DNA of 64,000 nucleotides, taken from positions 434,001 through 498,000 of the forward strand of contig NZ_RQEP01000019.1 in assembly GCF_004770055.1 (NCBI RefSeq), written 5' to 3'. Position numbers and translations under genes: made by a program. Positions 1 to 7,974 of the stretch are shown here, one piece after another. Source of the DNA: Leptospira semungkisensis. GTDB lineage: Bacteria > Spirochaetota > Leptospiria > Leptospirales > Leptospiraceae. Numbering within the stretch: the stretch's first letter is position 1; each line of letters opens with the position of its first letter. Below the pieces are notes generated by a model. The model ran no database searches. It was given only the letters and a program-made list of their open reading frames with translations, and had not been told where the DNA came from.

Positions 1-684
1 AGAGGAAGAAAGGATGCGTTGGCAGGAACCTTCTTCGATCCTAGATGGATAGAATTATCCGGAGGGATCTTGGATCTCATGGAAGGCTGCGGAGGAAAAT
101 TCCAAATAGAAGGAATAGAGAACGTAGTCTCTCCCAAGGGTCCTGTTGTCTTTGCCGGAAATCATATGAGCGTCTTAGAGACATTCGTATTCCCTTATTT
201 CTTAGTACCTCATAGAAGAGTGACCTACGTAGTTAAGGAAAGTTTAATTAAAGGAAACTTCTTCGGCCCTATTATGAGGACCAGAGATCCGATCGCAGTA
301 GGAAGAGAAAATCCGAGAGAAGATCTAGTCAAAGTATTGGAAGAAGGAGTAAATCTTCTTAAGAAGGGAGTCTCAATCGTTGTGTTTCCTCAAAGCACTA
401 GAACGATCAGTTTCAATCCTGCGGAATTCAATTCTATTGCAGTAAAATTAGCAGCCAGAGCAGGAGTGCAAGTGGTTCCTTTTGCGATCAAAACAGACTT
501 CTGGCAAAACGGAAAAATTCTAAAAGATTTGGGGACTCTTTCCAGAAAGAATCTCATCCACATGAAATTCGGAAAGATAATCGACCCGAAAGAAGATGCA
601 AGAAAGGCACAGGAGAAGTTATTGAATTTCGTATTAGAGAATTTGAAAGAATGGAAAGTTCCGATCCTAGATCAGAATCCTTGA
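1..684 (+). CDS. Lysophospholipid / 1-acylglycerol-3-phosphate acyltransferase family (5' partial)
   Basis: PlsC-type membrane acyltransferase that would transfer an acyl chain to a lysophospholipid or glycerol phosphate. The acyl-acceptor motif is NHMSVLE, an HX4E version of the usual HX4D, with N-H around residue 54 of the visible frame. The second block reads FPQSTRT where most relatives have FPEGTRS. The frame is open to the first base, so the true start is probably upstream of the window. A TTG at position 19 is the only in-frame start-like codon early on and has only a weak purine-rich leader. No membrane helix is obvious in the visible part. Family assignment is firm; the exact substrate is unknown. 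Confidence 0.8.
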   Translation, partial: RGRKDALAGTFFDPRWIELSGGILDLMEGCGGKFQIEGIENVVSPKGPVVFAGNHMSVLETFVFPYFLVPHRRVTYVVKESLIKGNFFGPIMRTRDPIAVGRENPREDLVKVLEEGVNLLKKGVSIVVFPQSTRTISFNPAEFNSIAVKLAARAGVQVVPFAIKTDFWQNGKILKDLGTLSRKNLIHMKFGKIIDPKEDARKAQEKLLNFVLENLKEWKVPILDQNP

Positions 685-699
685 TTGGAGCTGAGCAGT

Positions 700-735
700 T
701 CTAAAAGAAAAGCCGACGAAACGAATTTCGTCGGC
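700..735 (-). terminator. Rho-independent terminator for the small lipoprotein gene
   Basis: A perfect 10-bp stem (712-721 with 726-735, GCCGACGAAA / TTTCGTCGGC) closes a 4-base loop. Read on the minus strand it is followed by a T-rich stretch (TTTTCTTTT), so it ends the minus-strand gene at 764. On the plus strand it could also stop read-through from the acyltransferase. Confidence 0.8.
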
Positions 736-763
736 AAATGATCAAAAGGAAATTTAAGAAAAT

Positions 764-1039
764 TTAATATCCTCCGCCTCCGCCACCACCGTAGGCTCCC
801 CCACCTCCGCAATATGCGACGGCGAGATAATATTCCTGAGCACAAGCAGTCATCGCTGAGCTCGGATTCGCCTGGGCGCAACTTGCATACAGCAAAGAGG
901 CCCCAGTGCATTCACTCTTTTTACTTTTATCGTTCTTGTTATTTCCCGTCCCGTAAAGATTATTGTATTCATTACAGTTGTAAGACCACAAGGAAGACAA
1001 AACGACAAGGATAACGAGAATTACTTTCCTAGTTTGCAT
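764..1039 (-). CDS. Small putative lipoprotein with poly-glycine tail
   Basis: 91-residue exported protein of unknown function. The start at 1039 is preferred over one 33 bases upstream because a GGAG element sits 8 bases before it. Residues 1-21 form a signal peptide (Lys/Arg, then a VILVILVVL core) ending in a Ser-Tyr-Asn-Cys sequence that fits the relaxed spirochaetal lipobox. The mature part has further Cys residues, and the last ~15 residues are almost only Gly with Tyr and Ala (GGGGAYGGGGGGGY). A strong terminator follows. The neighbour at 1210 also encodes a Gly/Tyr-rich lipoprotein in the opposite direction. Surface location is inferred; no function is claimed. Confidence 0.6.
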   Translation of the reverse strand: MQTRKVILVILVVLSSLWSYNCNEYNNLYGTGNNKNDKSKKSECTGASLLYASCAQANPSSAMTACAQEYYLAVAYCGGGGAYGGGGGGGY

Positions 1040-1209
1040 ATTAGCCACTCCGAACGTCCGTAAAAGACTCAACTATAGATCTAGCATTTTCCTTTCGATA
1101 AGCAATGGTTTTAAATTAAGGGCACATACATGAGGAATAAACAATACAAATCAAGAAACCGGATGGAACCTTGCTTAGGTCATAATTTATAGATAAGAAG
1201 GTTCCGATC

Positions 1210-1500
1210 ATGAACGGTCTGTTTAAAAAGATTTTCTATGCGGCGCTACTCTTTGGGCTGATCTTATTAGCCAACCTAAACTGTGCGACTATGGACTCCG
1301 GATATAGAGGATACAATCGATCCGGATGTTACGGTTATAACTGCGGATACGGTTATGGAAATTATTACAATAACCGTTACAGACAATACGGAGGCTATCC
1401 TGGCTATCAATCCTCCGGGGGTTTTAGAAATCACAACCCGCTCTTTGTTCCTGCGGGTAGATTTCATAACGTAGGAAGACCTTCCCACTGGAGATTATAA
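1210..1500 (+). CDS. Small Gly/Tyr/Asn-rich putative lipoprotein
   Basis: 96-residue protein with a clear lipoprotein signal: Lys-Lys, a hydrophobic core (FYAALLFGLILLANL) and Asn-Cys at residues 24-25. The mature chain is low-complexity, rich in Gly, Tyr, Asn and Arg, with repeated GYG/YGGY units and a Cys-Tyr-Gly-Tyr-Asn-Cys pair. An AAGG element lies 8 bases before the ATG. It is divergent from the poly-Gly lipoprotein at 764 across a 170-base gap. Such composition resembles glycine/tyrosine-rich surface or matrix proteins, but no family was recognised. Confidence 0.6.
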   Translation: MNGLFKKIFYAALLFGLILLANLNCATMDSGYRGYNRSGCYGYNCGYGYGNYYNNRYRQYGGYPGYQSSGGFRNHNPLFVPAGRFHNVGRPSHWRL

Positions 1501-1517
1501 AAATAGAATATACATTA

Positions 1518-1554
1518 GATCTGAAGAAGTCGTGATCTCACCCTTCTTCAGATC
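1518..1554. terminator. Bidirectional hairpin between convergent genes
   Basis: A 12-bp perfect stem (1518-1529 with 1543-1554, GATCTGAAGAAG / CTTCTTCAGATC) encloses a 13-base loop. It lies between the stop of the lipoprotein at 1500 and the stop of the crotonase at 1553, overlapping the latter. It is placed as a shared terminator, although no long T tract follows on either side. Confidence 0.55.
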
Positions 1555-2359
1555 ATCTAAACCAAAAACGGTCTCCGTCCAAGAAGCGTTTTACTCCTTC
1601 CTTAGTACTTTGACTCTCCATTACTGGATACGTGTTCTTAGCTTCCAAGACCAAAGCCTCCGATACCGGAAGATCCCATCCGTCTATCACAGAAGAAAGA
1701 TCCGCAAACATCGCATCCTTTGGCTGTCTGCAAAGTTGGGTCGCATACGAAAACGCTCTCTCCAATCCCTTTCCCTTTTTAGTCATTTCCCACACGAGTC
1801 CGAGCTGATACGCTCTTTCGGCTCTGATCCTTTGTCCGGTTAAGATAAGAGGCAAGGCTCCGCCCCAACCCAATAAGCGAGGAAGATACACTGTTCCTCC
1901 ATCCACTAGAGGCACTCCCCATCTTCTGCAAGCCACGGAGAAAATAGCCTGAGGTTCCGCGATGCGAATATGTCCATGACAGAATAATTCAAGTCCTCCC
2001 GCGTACGTGTAGCCATGAGAAACGGTGATCACAGGCTTCTTCTGCACTATCCTAGAACCTCCGAGAGGTCCTGGATCCTTCTTTGCATATTCTTGTTTTT
2101 CAGGAGCACTGATATAAAGATCCGCTAATAGATCCAAAGCGGAGAGATCCGCTCCTGCGGAGAAAGATTTATCTCCCGCTCCATGAAGGATTGCGACAGT
2201 TAGAGAAGGATCGTCCCTGAAATTTTTCCAGGCCTGCAAAAACAGGTCCGCCATTTCCTTATTCACTGCATTATGCACATCCGGTCGATTCATAGTGATC
2301 TGCAGGATGCGGCCGCCGGCTACGTCGTGGATTTTTGTCAAAAGTGGAAAATTAGACAT
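1553..2359 (-). CDS. Crotonase / enoyl-CoA hydratase-isomerase family protein
   Basis: 268-residue crotonase-fold enzyme acting on an acyl-CoA. The oxyanion-hole segment (FSAGADLSAL, ~66-75) and the helix motif YAGGLEL are present, with the first catalytic Glu at residue 124. The position 20 residues later, where enoyl-CoA hydratases carry the second catalytic Glu, falls in SVACRRWGVP and is Cys144. The CRRWGVPL-DGGTV-LPRLLG block marks a large subfamily usually annotated only as crotonase/enoyl-CoA hydratase family. Hydratase activity is therefore doubtful; an isomerase or other CoA reaction is equally possible. It stands alone on the minus strand and diverges from the kinase gene at 2502. 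Confidence 0.8.
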   Translation of the reverse strand: MSNFPLLTKIHDVAGGRILQITMNRPDVHNAVNKEMADLFLQAWKNFRDDPSLTVAILHGAGDKSFSAGADLSALDLLADLYISAPEKQEYAKKDPGPLGGSRIVQKKPVITVSHGYTYAGGLELFCHGHIRIAEPQAIFSVACRRWGVPLVDGGTVYLPRLLGWGGALPLILTGQRIRAERAYQLGLVWEMTKKGKGLERAFSYATQLCRQPKDAMFADLSSVIDGWDLPVSEALVLEAKNTYPVMESQSTKEGVKRFLDGDRFWFR

Positions 2360-2501
2360 GCGGAAATTTCACCTAAAGCCAAGAATACAGAAAGAACTTT
2401 TTCTTTCGTCTTGACACTATCCTTTAGAGACTTAGAATCTTCGGCCAAGTAGATTTCTACTCGATTTTTTCCGTCCAATAGAACTTTCCCGCCCATATAA
2501 T

Positions 2502-4496
2502 ATGCAAAGTCGAAATGAGAATCTAGGAGAAATAGAATCATCTGATCCTTCTTATGAAGTAAAGGCATTGGAGTTCATAACTGAATTATTCGATACCTAC
2601 GCTTGGGAATGGAAAAAAGACGAGAAGGAAATCAAACTTCCCTCAAAGCTCATAGAACGTCTCGGATTAAACGAAGAGACCGTTTCCTATGAGGATTTTT
2701 TATCAGCAATCGATCCAGAGTATAGATCCGAATTTGTGAATGGGTTAGAAAATGCTAAGAAAGGAATTCCTTTCAGCATGGACGAATTGCTCTTTCTTAG
2801 TCCTAAAAAGACCCGTCTTTACTTTAAGGCGGGAATCAAACCGGGTCCTTCCAAAACCGAAACCAGCCTTATCTTTCTACTACAAGATATTACTTCTTTC
2901 CGATCCGATCAAGAGAAAGGAAAGAAGATCGAGGATAGCCTTCATCAAAGCGAGCTAACGTTTAGGGGTGCCTTCGAGAACAACGGGATCGGAATGGCAC
3001 TGGTCTCAGACCAAGGAAAATGGTTAAAAGTAAATCGCAAGCTCTGCGAGATATTCGGTTATACGGAAGAAGAACTGTTTACCAAGACTTTCCAAGATCT
3101 CACTCATCCGGATGATCTAGCAAAAGACCTAGATAGTGTCCAACGGATGCTCCGAGGAGAGATCGATTCTTACAAGATGGAAAAGAGATATTTCCGAAAG
3201 AACGGAGATCTTATATGTGCGAACCTAAGTGTTTCTCTTGTAAGGGATCAGTTCGGAAAATTCCTATATTTCGTTTCTCAGATAGAGGATATCACACAAA
3301 AGAAAAAAGCAGAAGAATCCCTTCTCTCGATCAATTACGAGATAAGACAGATATTGGAATCTGCCACTCATGTCTCCATCATTCGAACTGATCCAAATGG
3401 ATTGATCCAATTGTTTAGCAAAGGCGCTGAAAATCTATTTGGGTACAAAGCAGAAGAAGTGGTAGGAAGACATACCACGGAGATCCTACACGATTTAGAA
3501 GATACTGATAAGAGAAGTAAGGAACTTTCTCTTTCCTTAGGAAGGGAGATCAAAGGCTTCAACACATACAGCGAGATTGCGAGAAGAAATACTTACGAAT
3601 CCAGAGTCTGGAGATATAGAAGAAAAGACGGCTCCCTGTTTCCAATGCATTTGGTCTTAACCGCAGTGAGAGGACAGAACGCAGAGATCACAGGATTCTT
3701 AGGAATTGGAACTGACGTATCCGGGTCAGTAGAATACCAAGAGAAACTAGAAGAGACCAAAAGACAATTGGAAGTTCTTACGGAGCAATTGAGCCGTAAG
3801 AATGCTCAGTTGCTGAATTACGCTCATATTACTTCTCATAATTTAAGAGCCCCCACAAGTAACCTAATCTCTCTTGTTGAATTGATCGAAGAATCCCAAT
3901 CCGAGGAAGAGATTCTCTCCCTTGTGAGCAAGTTCAAGACCTCGGTAAACTACTTGCAAGAAACATTAAATAGCCTGGTGGAAGTACTTCGCATCCAAGA
4001 GGGAAATAATCGTAAAATAGAGACTGTCCGGTTTAGGACCATCGTAGAGAAGATCCTGAAAATCTTAGAAGGTCAGATCTTAGAGACTCATGCGGATGTG
4101 CGTTTGGATTTTTCAGCTCTGGAAGAATGGCAATACGACAAAATATACATGGAAAGCATTCTTCTAAATCTTATATCCAATTCCATTAAGTATAGATCGC
4201 CTGATCGTACTCCAAAGATCCACATCAAGTCACAGATCCTGAACGGCCAGGCCTACCTGATCGTAGAAGACAATGGGCTTGGAATCGATTTGAAGAAATA
4301 CCAAAACAAGTTATTCGGTCTTCATAAGACTTTTCATAGGCACCCTGATGCAAAGGGAGTTGGACTCTTTTTGACTAAGTCCCAAATCGAATCTCTGAAC
4401 GGAAAAATCTATGTAGAGAGCGAGTTGGATAAGGGTACTCGAATGATCATAGAATTATATAAACCGAAAATTTTTTCACACACTGGAACGGACTAA
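2502..4496 (+). CDS. PAS-domain sensor histidine kinase
   Basis: 664-residue soluble sensor kinase with no predicted membrane helix. Residues ~25-130 look like a degenerate PAS. Residues ~145-270 are a clear PAS with PAC (typical PAS phrases FGYTEEEL, LTHPDDL and IEDITQKKKAEE), and ~275-410 a third PAS. A short coiled coil leads to an unusual H-box, ITSHNLRAPTSN, with the phospho-acceptor His at residue 446. The ATPase domain has an N-box (LLNLISNSIKYR), G1 (DNGLGID) and G2 (GVGLFL). The protein closely resembles the kinase at 39432 in its transmitter half. No response regulator is adjacent, so its partner is unknown. A cytosolic redox, light or ligand signal is plausible from the PAS domains. 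Confidence 0.9.
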   Translation: MQSRNENLGEIESSDPSYEVKALEFITELFDTYAWEWKKDEKEIKLPSKLIERLGLNEETVSYEDFLSAIDPEYRSEFVNGLENAKKGIPFSMDELLFLSPKKTRLYFKAGIKPGPSKTETSLIFLLQDITSFRSDQEKGKKIEDSLHQSELTFRGAFENNGIGMALVSDQGKWLKVNRKLCEIFGYTEEELFTKTFQDLTHPDDLAKDLDSVQRMLRGEIDSYKMEKRYFRKNGDLICANLSVSLVRDQFGKFLYFVSQIEDITQKKKAEESLLSINYEIRQILESATHVSIIRTDPNGLIQLFSKGAENLFGYKAEEVVGRHTTEILHDLEDTDKRSKELSLSLGREIKGFNTYSEIARRNTYESRVWRYRRKDGSLFPMHLVLTAVRGQNAEITGFLGIGTDVSGSVEYQEKLEETKRQLEVLTEQLSRKNAQLLNYAHITSHNLRAPTSNLISLVELIEESQSEEEILSLVSKFKTSVNYLQETLNSLVEVLRIQEGNNRKIETVRFRTIVEKILKILEGQILETHADVRLDFSALEEWQYDKIYMESILLNLISNSIKYRSPDRTPKIHIKSQILNGQAYLIVEDNGLGIDLKKYQNKLFGLHKTFHRHPDAKGVGLFLTKSQIESLNGKIYVESELDKGTRMIIELYKPKIFSHTGTD

Positions 4497-4690
4497 AACG
4501 GAAAATTCACGCTATCTAACGATACGAAAGCTTAACGGAGATTCTTCCCTTCTTAGCTATACTTAAAAACGTTTTTCATTCGATTTCTTTAGATTCCATT
4601 CGATTTCAATTCGGATATAAATTATTGTCCCTTTATTTTTTTCTAAAATACGAATTGGGTATTGCTCCTTCTCAAAGAAAGGCATAAGCT

Positions 4691-5044
4691 ATGGGTATGG
4701 ATAGTACGCATAAATCGGACCAAAAATTCCGAATGAAATCCCAAAACATGTCGGTCGCGACTCATCCGAGAGCGCAGCCGCAAAAGCCCCTGAAATTCAG
4801 AGGAGGTAGCCAACCCCAGGATGCAGAAATGCCTTCTTTCTGGTTATTCTACTTCCTATTGTTAATAGGATCAGTGATACCGATCGTGGGAGTCTTTCCC
4901 GCCTTCATCCTATTTTCATTTGCGAAAAACGCATTTTTCAGGATGCTACCTCTTGCCATTAGTTTGGCTACAAGCGGTTACGCCTTGTATTTGAGGGCCC
5001 ATTCGGGTTCAGTATTCCAGCAGTTGAAAAACCTGGTTTATTGA
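4691..5044 (+). CDS. Small membrane protein, unknown
   Basis: 117-residue protein of unknown family. The first ~50 residues are hydrophilic, basic and Gln/Pro-rich. Two hydrophobic segments follow (about 50-75, FWLFYFLLLIGSVIPIV, and about 85-105), so the protein is probably an inner-membrane hairpin with a cytoplasmic tail. A GAAAGG element sits 8 bases upstream of the ATG. It is followed by a strong hairpin at 5135 and converges on the FadL-type gene. Confidence 0.55.
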   Translation: MGMDSTHKSDQKFRMKSQNMSVATHPRAQPQKPLKFRGGSQPQDAEMPSFWLFYFLLLIGSVIPIVGVFPAFILFSFAKNAFFRMLPLAISLATSGYALYLRAHSGSVFQQLKNLVY

Positions 5045-5134
5045 CTTCTTGAAAGAACGAAAATCGGAATATAGCCCATTTTCTGGGGAATGAGGAGTAT
5101 ATTCCATCCATTAGGATTCTTGCATAGAGTCCCG

Positions 5135-5172
5135 AAGAAGGATTATTCCAATCCTTCTTACTTCGTTTTTAT
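5135..5172 (+). terminator. Rho-independent terminator after the small membrane protein
   Basis: A 10-bp stem (5135-5144 with 5150-5159, AAGAAGGATT / AATCCTTCTT) with a 5-base loop is followed by TTCGTTTTTATT on the plus strand. It sits between convergent genes and may serve both. Confidence 0.7.
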
Positions 5173-6647
5173 TAATCAAAAGACTTTGTAGCTCCTATAT
5201 TGAAGGAAGGAATCCTTGCCAGTGAATTATAAGAATATCCGGTAAGGTTCGCATTCCCCACTACACCTACTGCATGAGAAAGATCCCAGTCTGTTCCCTT
5301 CCCTCCCTCTATCGTCTTGCGTGGAATATTGTATGCGAGAGCGAAATCAAGACTCCACTTATCGAATATATAACTGAAGCCTGCCGAAACCAGGTCCGTA
5401 AGAGAGAAGAATCCACCGGTAGTTCCTCCCAAGGCATTGCTCTTTACTAAAGGAGAATTATAAGCATAGCCTGCTCTCAAGACCCAAGAAGAACTAGGTT
5501 TGTATTCCACTCCTAAGATAGCCGCCCATTGGTCTCTAAAATTCAAATGTGCATCTGCAGATCCAGTGCTTCCTAAAGGAGTTGGAAGCCAAGGATCCTG
5601 CAAAGTTTGATTTGCCTTTCGCAAGTAAGAACCATAATTCGTATAGACCAGATCCAAGGCGAATTTTAAATTCTCCGGACCGAATGCGAATCCAAGAGTG
5701 TGCTTTTCCGGTAAGTTGAATGTATAAGATACACCTGTCTCATGATAGTATTTAGAATTATTAACTCCCACATTGTATCCTCCGTTCAGAGGGATCCCTA
5801 CGTGAGCTTGGTAAGCGTAGCCTACTCTAAACCAATCGTTAAACGTATAATTAGCTCCCAAAATTCCGCCTAACGCAAATGCATTCTTGGAACTTTGGTA
5901 ATAGTATCCTTGTCCGGGGATCTCTATATTTCCGGTGATATCGTAGTATTTCTGGTTTAATTTTTGGGATCCATATACAGCTTCCACGCTTGCCCCCAGA
6001 GCAAGATCTCCCAGTTTCACGGAGAAACCGTTTACTAGTTTCACTACCGCAAACGTATTGGAATTAGATTCTTTGAGTTGGTTTGAGTTTCCCAAAGGCC
6101 CAGGAAGATTCGTGCCGGCCCATTGGTTTACTGTCTGCCCTGTAGGAGTATTTCTTGTAATCTTATCCACACCACCCGAAGCTCCCCCGGCCACATAAAG
6201 AGAAATTCCATAATCCACGTTATCCGTAACAGGAAGTTTCAAAGCGATATAGGGCCCAGGTCCGAGCACATTTGTAGACTTATCATTCTGGTAGGAAAGA
6301 TTCGGATTAGAGTCCTCGAATTTATCCCTATATCTATTCTGTATCAGAGAAGCGCCTAAACCGAATTCGATTTTCTTACCTTTCGTGAGGGAAAGATTTG
6401 CTGGATTTAGATCCACATCGACAGGGGAACCTCCCAGACCATACCCCGCGCCTGCAAGCCCGGAATACCTGGCATTGATCGCATTAAAATACAATCCATC
6501 GATCGCAAGAAGACCATTCCCAGAACCGAGAACAAACAAAGAGAATATTAAAGAAAATAAATATTTCTTTATCCTCTCCCTTTTTAGTTTCCTAATTCCT
6601 GTCTCTTTTCGATGGATCTTCGGATCACTTTCTTCTATTTGTTTCAT
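5172..6647 (-). CDS. FadL/OmpP1/TodX-family outer membrane transporter
   Basis: 491-residue beta-barrel protein of the FadL family, which passes hydrophobic compounds such as long-chain fatty acids through the outer membrane. After an extended basic n-region (~30 residues) there is a hydrophobic signal segment ending near Leu-Leu-Ala-Ile-Asp-Gly at ~50. The mature N-terminus has the family hallmark: NA-ARYSGLAGAGYG followed by DLNPANL, the plug-forming hatch. The rest is alternating Gly/Tyr-rich strands (LGFAFGPENLKFALDLVYTN-type) ending in Phe-Asp. AGGAG precedes the ATG at good spacing. The substrate is not determinable from sequence; fatty acids are the default inference. Confidence 0.85.
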   Translation of the reverse strand: MKQIEESDPKIHRKETGIRKLKRERIKKYLFSLIFSLFVLGSGNGLLAIDGLYFNAINARYSGLAGAGYGLGGSPVDVDLNPANLSLTKGKKIEFGLGASLIQNRYRDKFEDSNPNLSYQNDKSTNVLGPGPYIALKLPVTDNVDYGISLYVAGGASGGVDKITRNTPTGQTVNQWAGTNLPGPLGNSNQLKESNSNTFAVVKLVNGFSVKLGDLALGASVEAVYGSQKLNQKYYDITGNIEIPGQGYYYQSSKNAFALGGILGANYTFNDWFRVGYAYQAHVGIPLNGGYNVGVNNSKYYHETGVSYTFNLPEKHTLGFAFGPENLKFALDLVYTNYGSYLRKANQTLQDPWLPTPLGSTGSADAHLNFRDQWAAILGVEYKPSSSWVLRAGYAYNSPLVKSNALGGTTGGFFSLTDLVSAGFSYIFDKWSLDFALAYNIPRKTIEGGKGTDWDLSHAVGVVGNANLTGYSYNSLARIPSFNIGATKSFD

Positions 6648-6937
6648 TCGGCCTCTCCTGTGCTTTCGGATCTTTTAAGCAAAGTGAGACAAAACAAGTT
6701 CCATCATAACATCAGAATTTTCGTTAAAGCAGACAATTCAAGAAGAAGCAAACCAAGCGCTTATTCATCCGAATAGCCATATTAAACAAAATGAGAAGGA
6801 AACCTTAAGATCGGAAGAGTTTGGATGGAAAATTCTCTCATTAAACGAATATTTAATCTACTATACTAAAATATTTTCAGTCTAAATTCGGATTCCATTT
6901 TAATCTTTCGCCATAGCGGAAGATATGGCTGGCCGGA

Positions 6938-7870
6938 ATGCAGGAAATCAACGAGAAGCCAAGATTGAGCAATTTAGAGAGAACAAACGGAAAACTAATA
7001 AAAGCGGATTCCGAGAATCGATATTCCAGCTTTTTGGATTCCATTTATAAGAAGCAAAACGAGGACCCATATCGATACGGGGGAAGACAGGTAGCTGGAG
7101 ATTTTATTCGAGAACTATTCGATATCTTGTTCGCAGGATTCTTCTCGGATCTGAGTTTCAAGGACAGGACTCAGGTGGAAGATAGCATCTCTAGGTTTCT
7201 ATTGGATGCGAAGAAAAAGCTGCAGCCTTATTTGATAAGCGCATCGGCCCCTTCTTCTCTGAATATTAACGATATACTTTCTCAATTTCAAAGCGAACTT
7301 CCTTCTCTTTACGATTCCGTATGGATGGATGCGATCGCGGCATTCGAAGGAGATCCTGCTGCAGAAAGCGTCAAGGAAGTCATCCTCGCCTATCCTGGCT
7401 TCTACGCGATAGCAGTGCATAGGGTTGCCCATGTATTACATAAATTGCAAGTTCCTATTTTTCCAAGAATGTTAAGCGAATTTGCACACGAGAAAACAGG
7501 TATAGATATTCATCCAGGAGCTCAGATCGGCAGATCCTTTTTTATGGATCATGGCACTGGGATAGTCATCGGCGGGACTACCGTAATTGCAGATAATGTT
7601 AAGATCTACCAAGGAGTTACTCTAGGAGCATTATCCGTGGACAAGAGTCTCGCGAGTGTCAAAAGACATCCTACGATAGAAGAAAATGTAGTGATCTACT
7701 CCGGAGCAACCATCCTAGGAGGAGATACTGTGATCGGAAGAAATAGCGTGATCGGAGGAAATACTTGGCTCACTCATAGTATTCCGCCCTTTTCTGTTGT
7801 GTACCAAAAGAACGAGGTTCGAGTCCGAAATTCCAAAGAGCTCGACGATGTGATCGACTTTTCCATCTAG
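6938..7870 (+). CDS. cysE: Serine O-acetyltransferase
   Basis: 310-residue serine acetyltransferase making O-acetylserine, the carbon skeleton for cysteine. A helical N-terminal domain (~30-170) precedes a left-handed beta-helix of hexapeptide repeats (~185-285). Catalytic residues match CysE: Asp190 in TGIDIHPG and His205 in DHGTGIVIG, 15 residues apart as in the E. coli enzyme. The C-terminus, normally the cysteine-synthase and feedback region, ends in Asp-Phe-Ser-Ile; terminal Ile is typical of cysteine-synthase binding. The gene converges on the cysteine desulfurase/encapsulin pair, and serine acetyltransferases are known neighbours of family 2A encapsulins, so it probably feeds the same sulfur pathway. 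The ribosome-binding site is weak. Confidence 0.9.
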   Translation: MQEINEKPRLSNLERTNGKLIKADSENRYSSFLDSIYKKQNEDPYRYGGRQVAGDFIRELFDILFAGFFSDLSFKDRTQVEDSISRFLLDAKKKLQPYLISASAPSSLNINDILSQFQSELPSLYDSVWMDAIAAFEGDPAAESVKEVILAYPGFYAIAVHRVAHVLHKLQVPIFPRMLSEFAHEKTGIDIHPGAQIGRSFFMDHGTGIVIGGTTVIADNVKIYQGVTLGALSVDKSLASVKRHPTIEENVVIYSGATILGGDTVIGRNSVIGGNTWLTHSIPPFSVVYQKNEVRVRNSKELDDVIDFSI

Positions 7871-7880
7871 AAAGAAAACC

Positions 7881-7932
7881 GATCGGATCTATTATTCAGT
7901 TTTTCATAATATTCTTACTAATAGATCCGATC
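7881..7932. terminator. Long inverted repeat between convergent cysE and cysteine desulfurase genes
   Basis: Perfect 14-base arms (7881-7894 GATCGGATCTATTA and 7919-7932 TAATAGATCCGATC) flank an AT-rich 24-base loop. It lies exactly between two convergent stops (7870 and 7975) and probably works as a bidirectional terminator. No clean T tract follows either arm, so a different role in RNA processing is possible. Confidence 0.55.
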
Positions 7933-7974
7933 TATGCTTCAAAGCCCTGGTCCGGCTTTATACAATCTAGTTTT

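Noticed and set aside
2338..2568. 76-codon minus-strand frame between the crotonase and kinase genes
   Set aside because: It overlaps both neighbours, has no family similarity and the kinase N-terminus reads well in the other strand.
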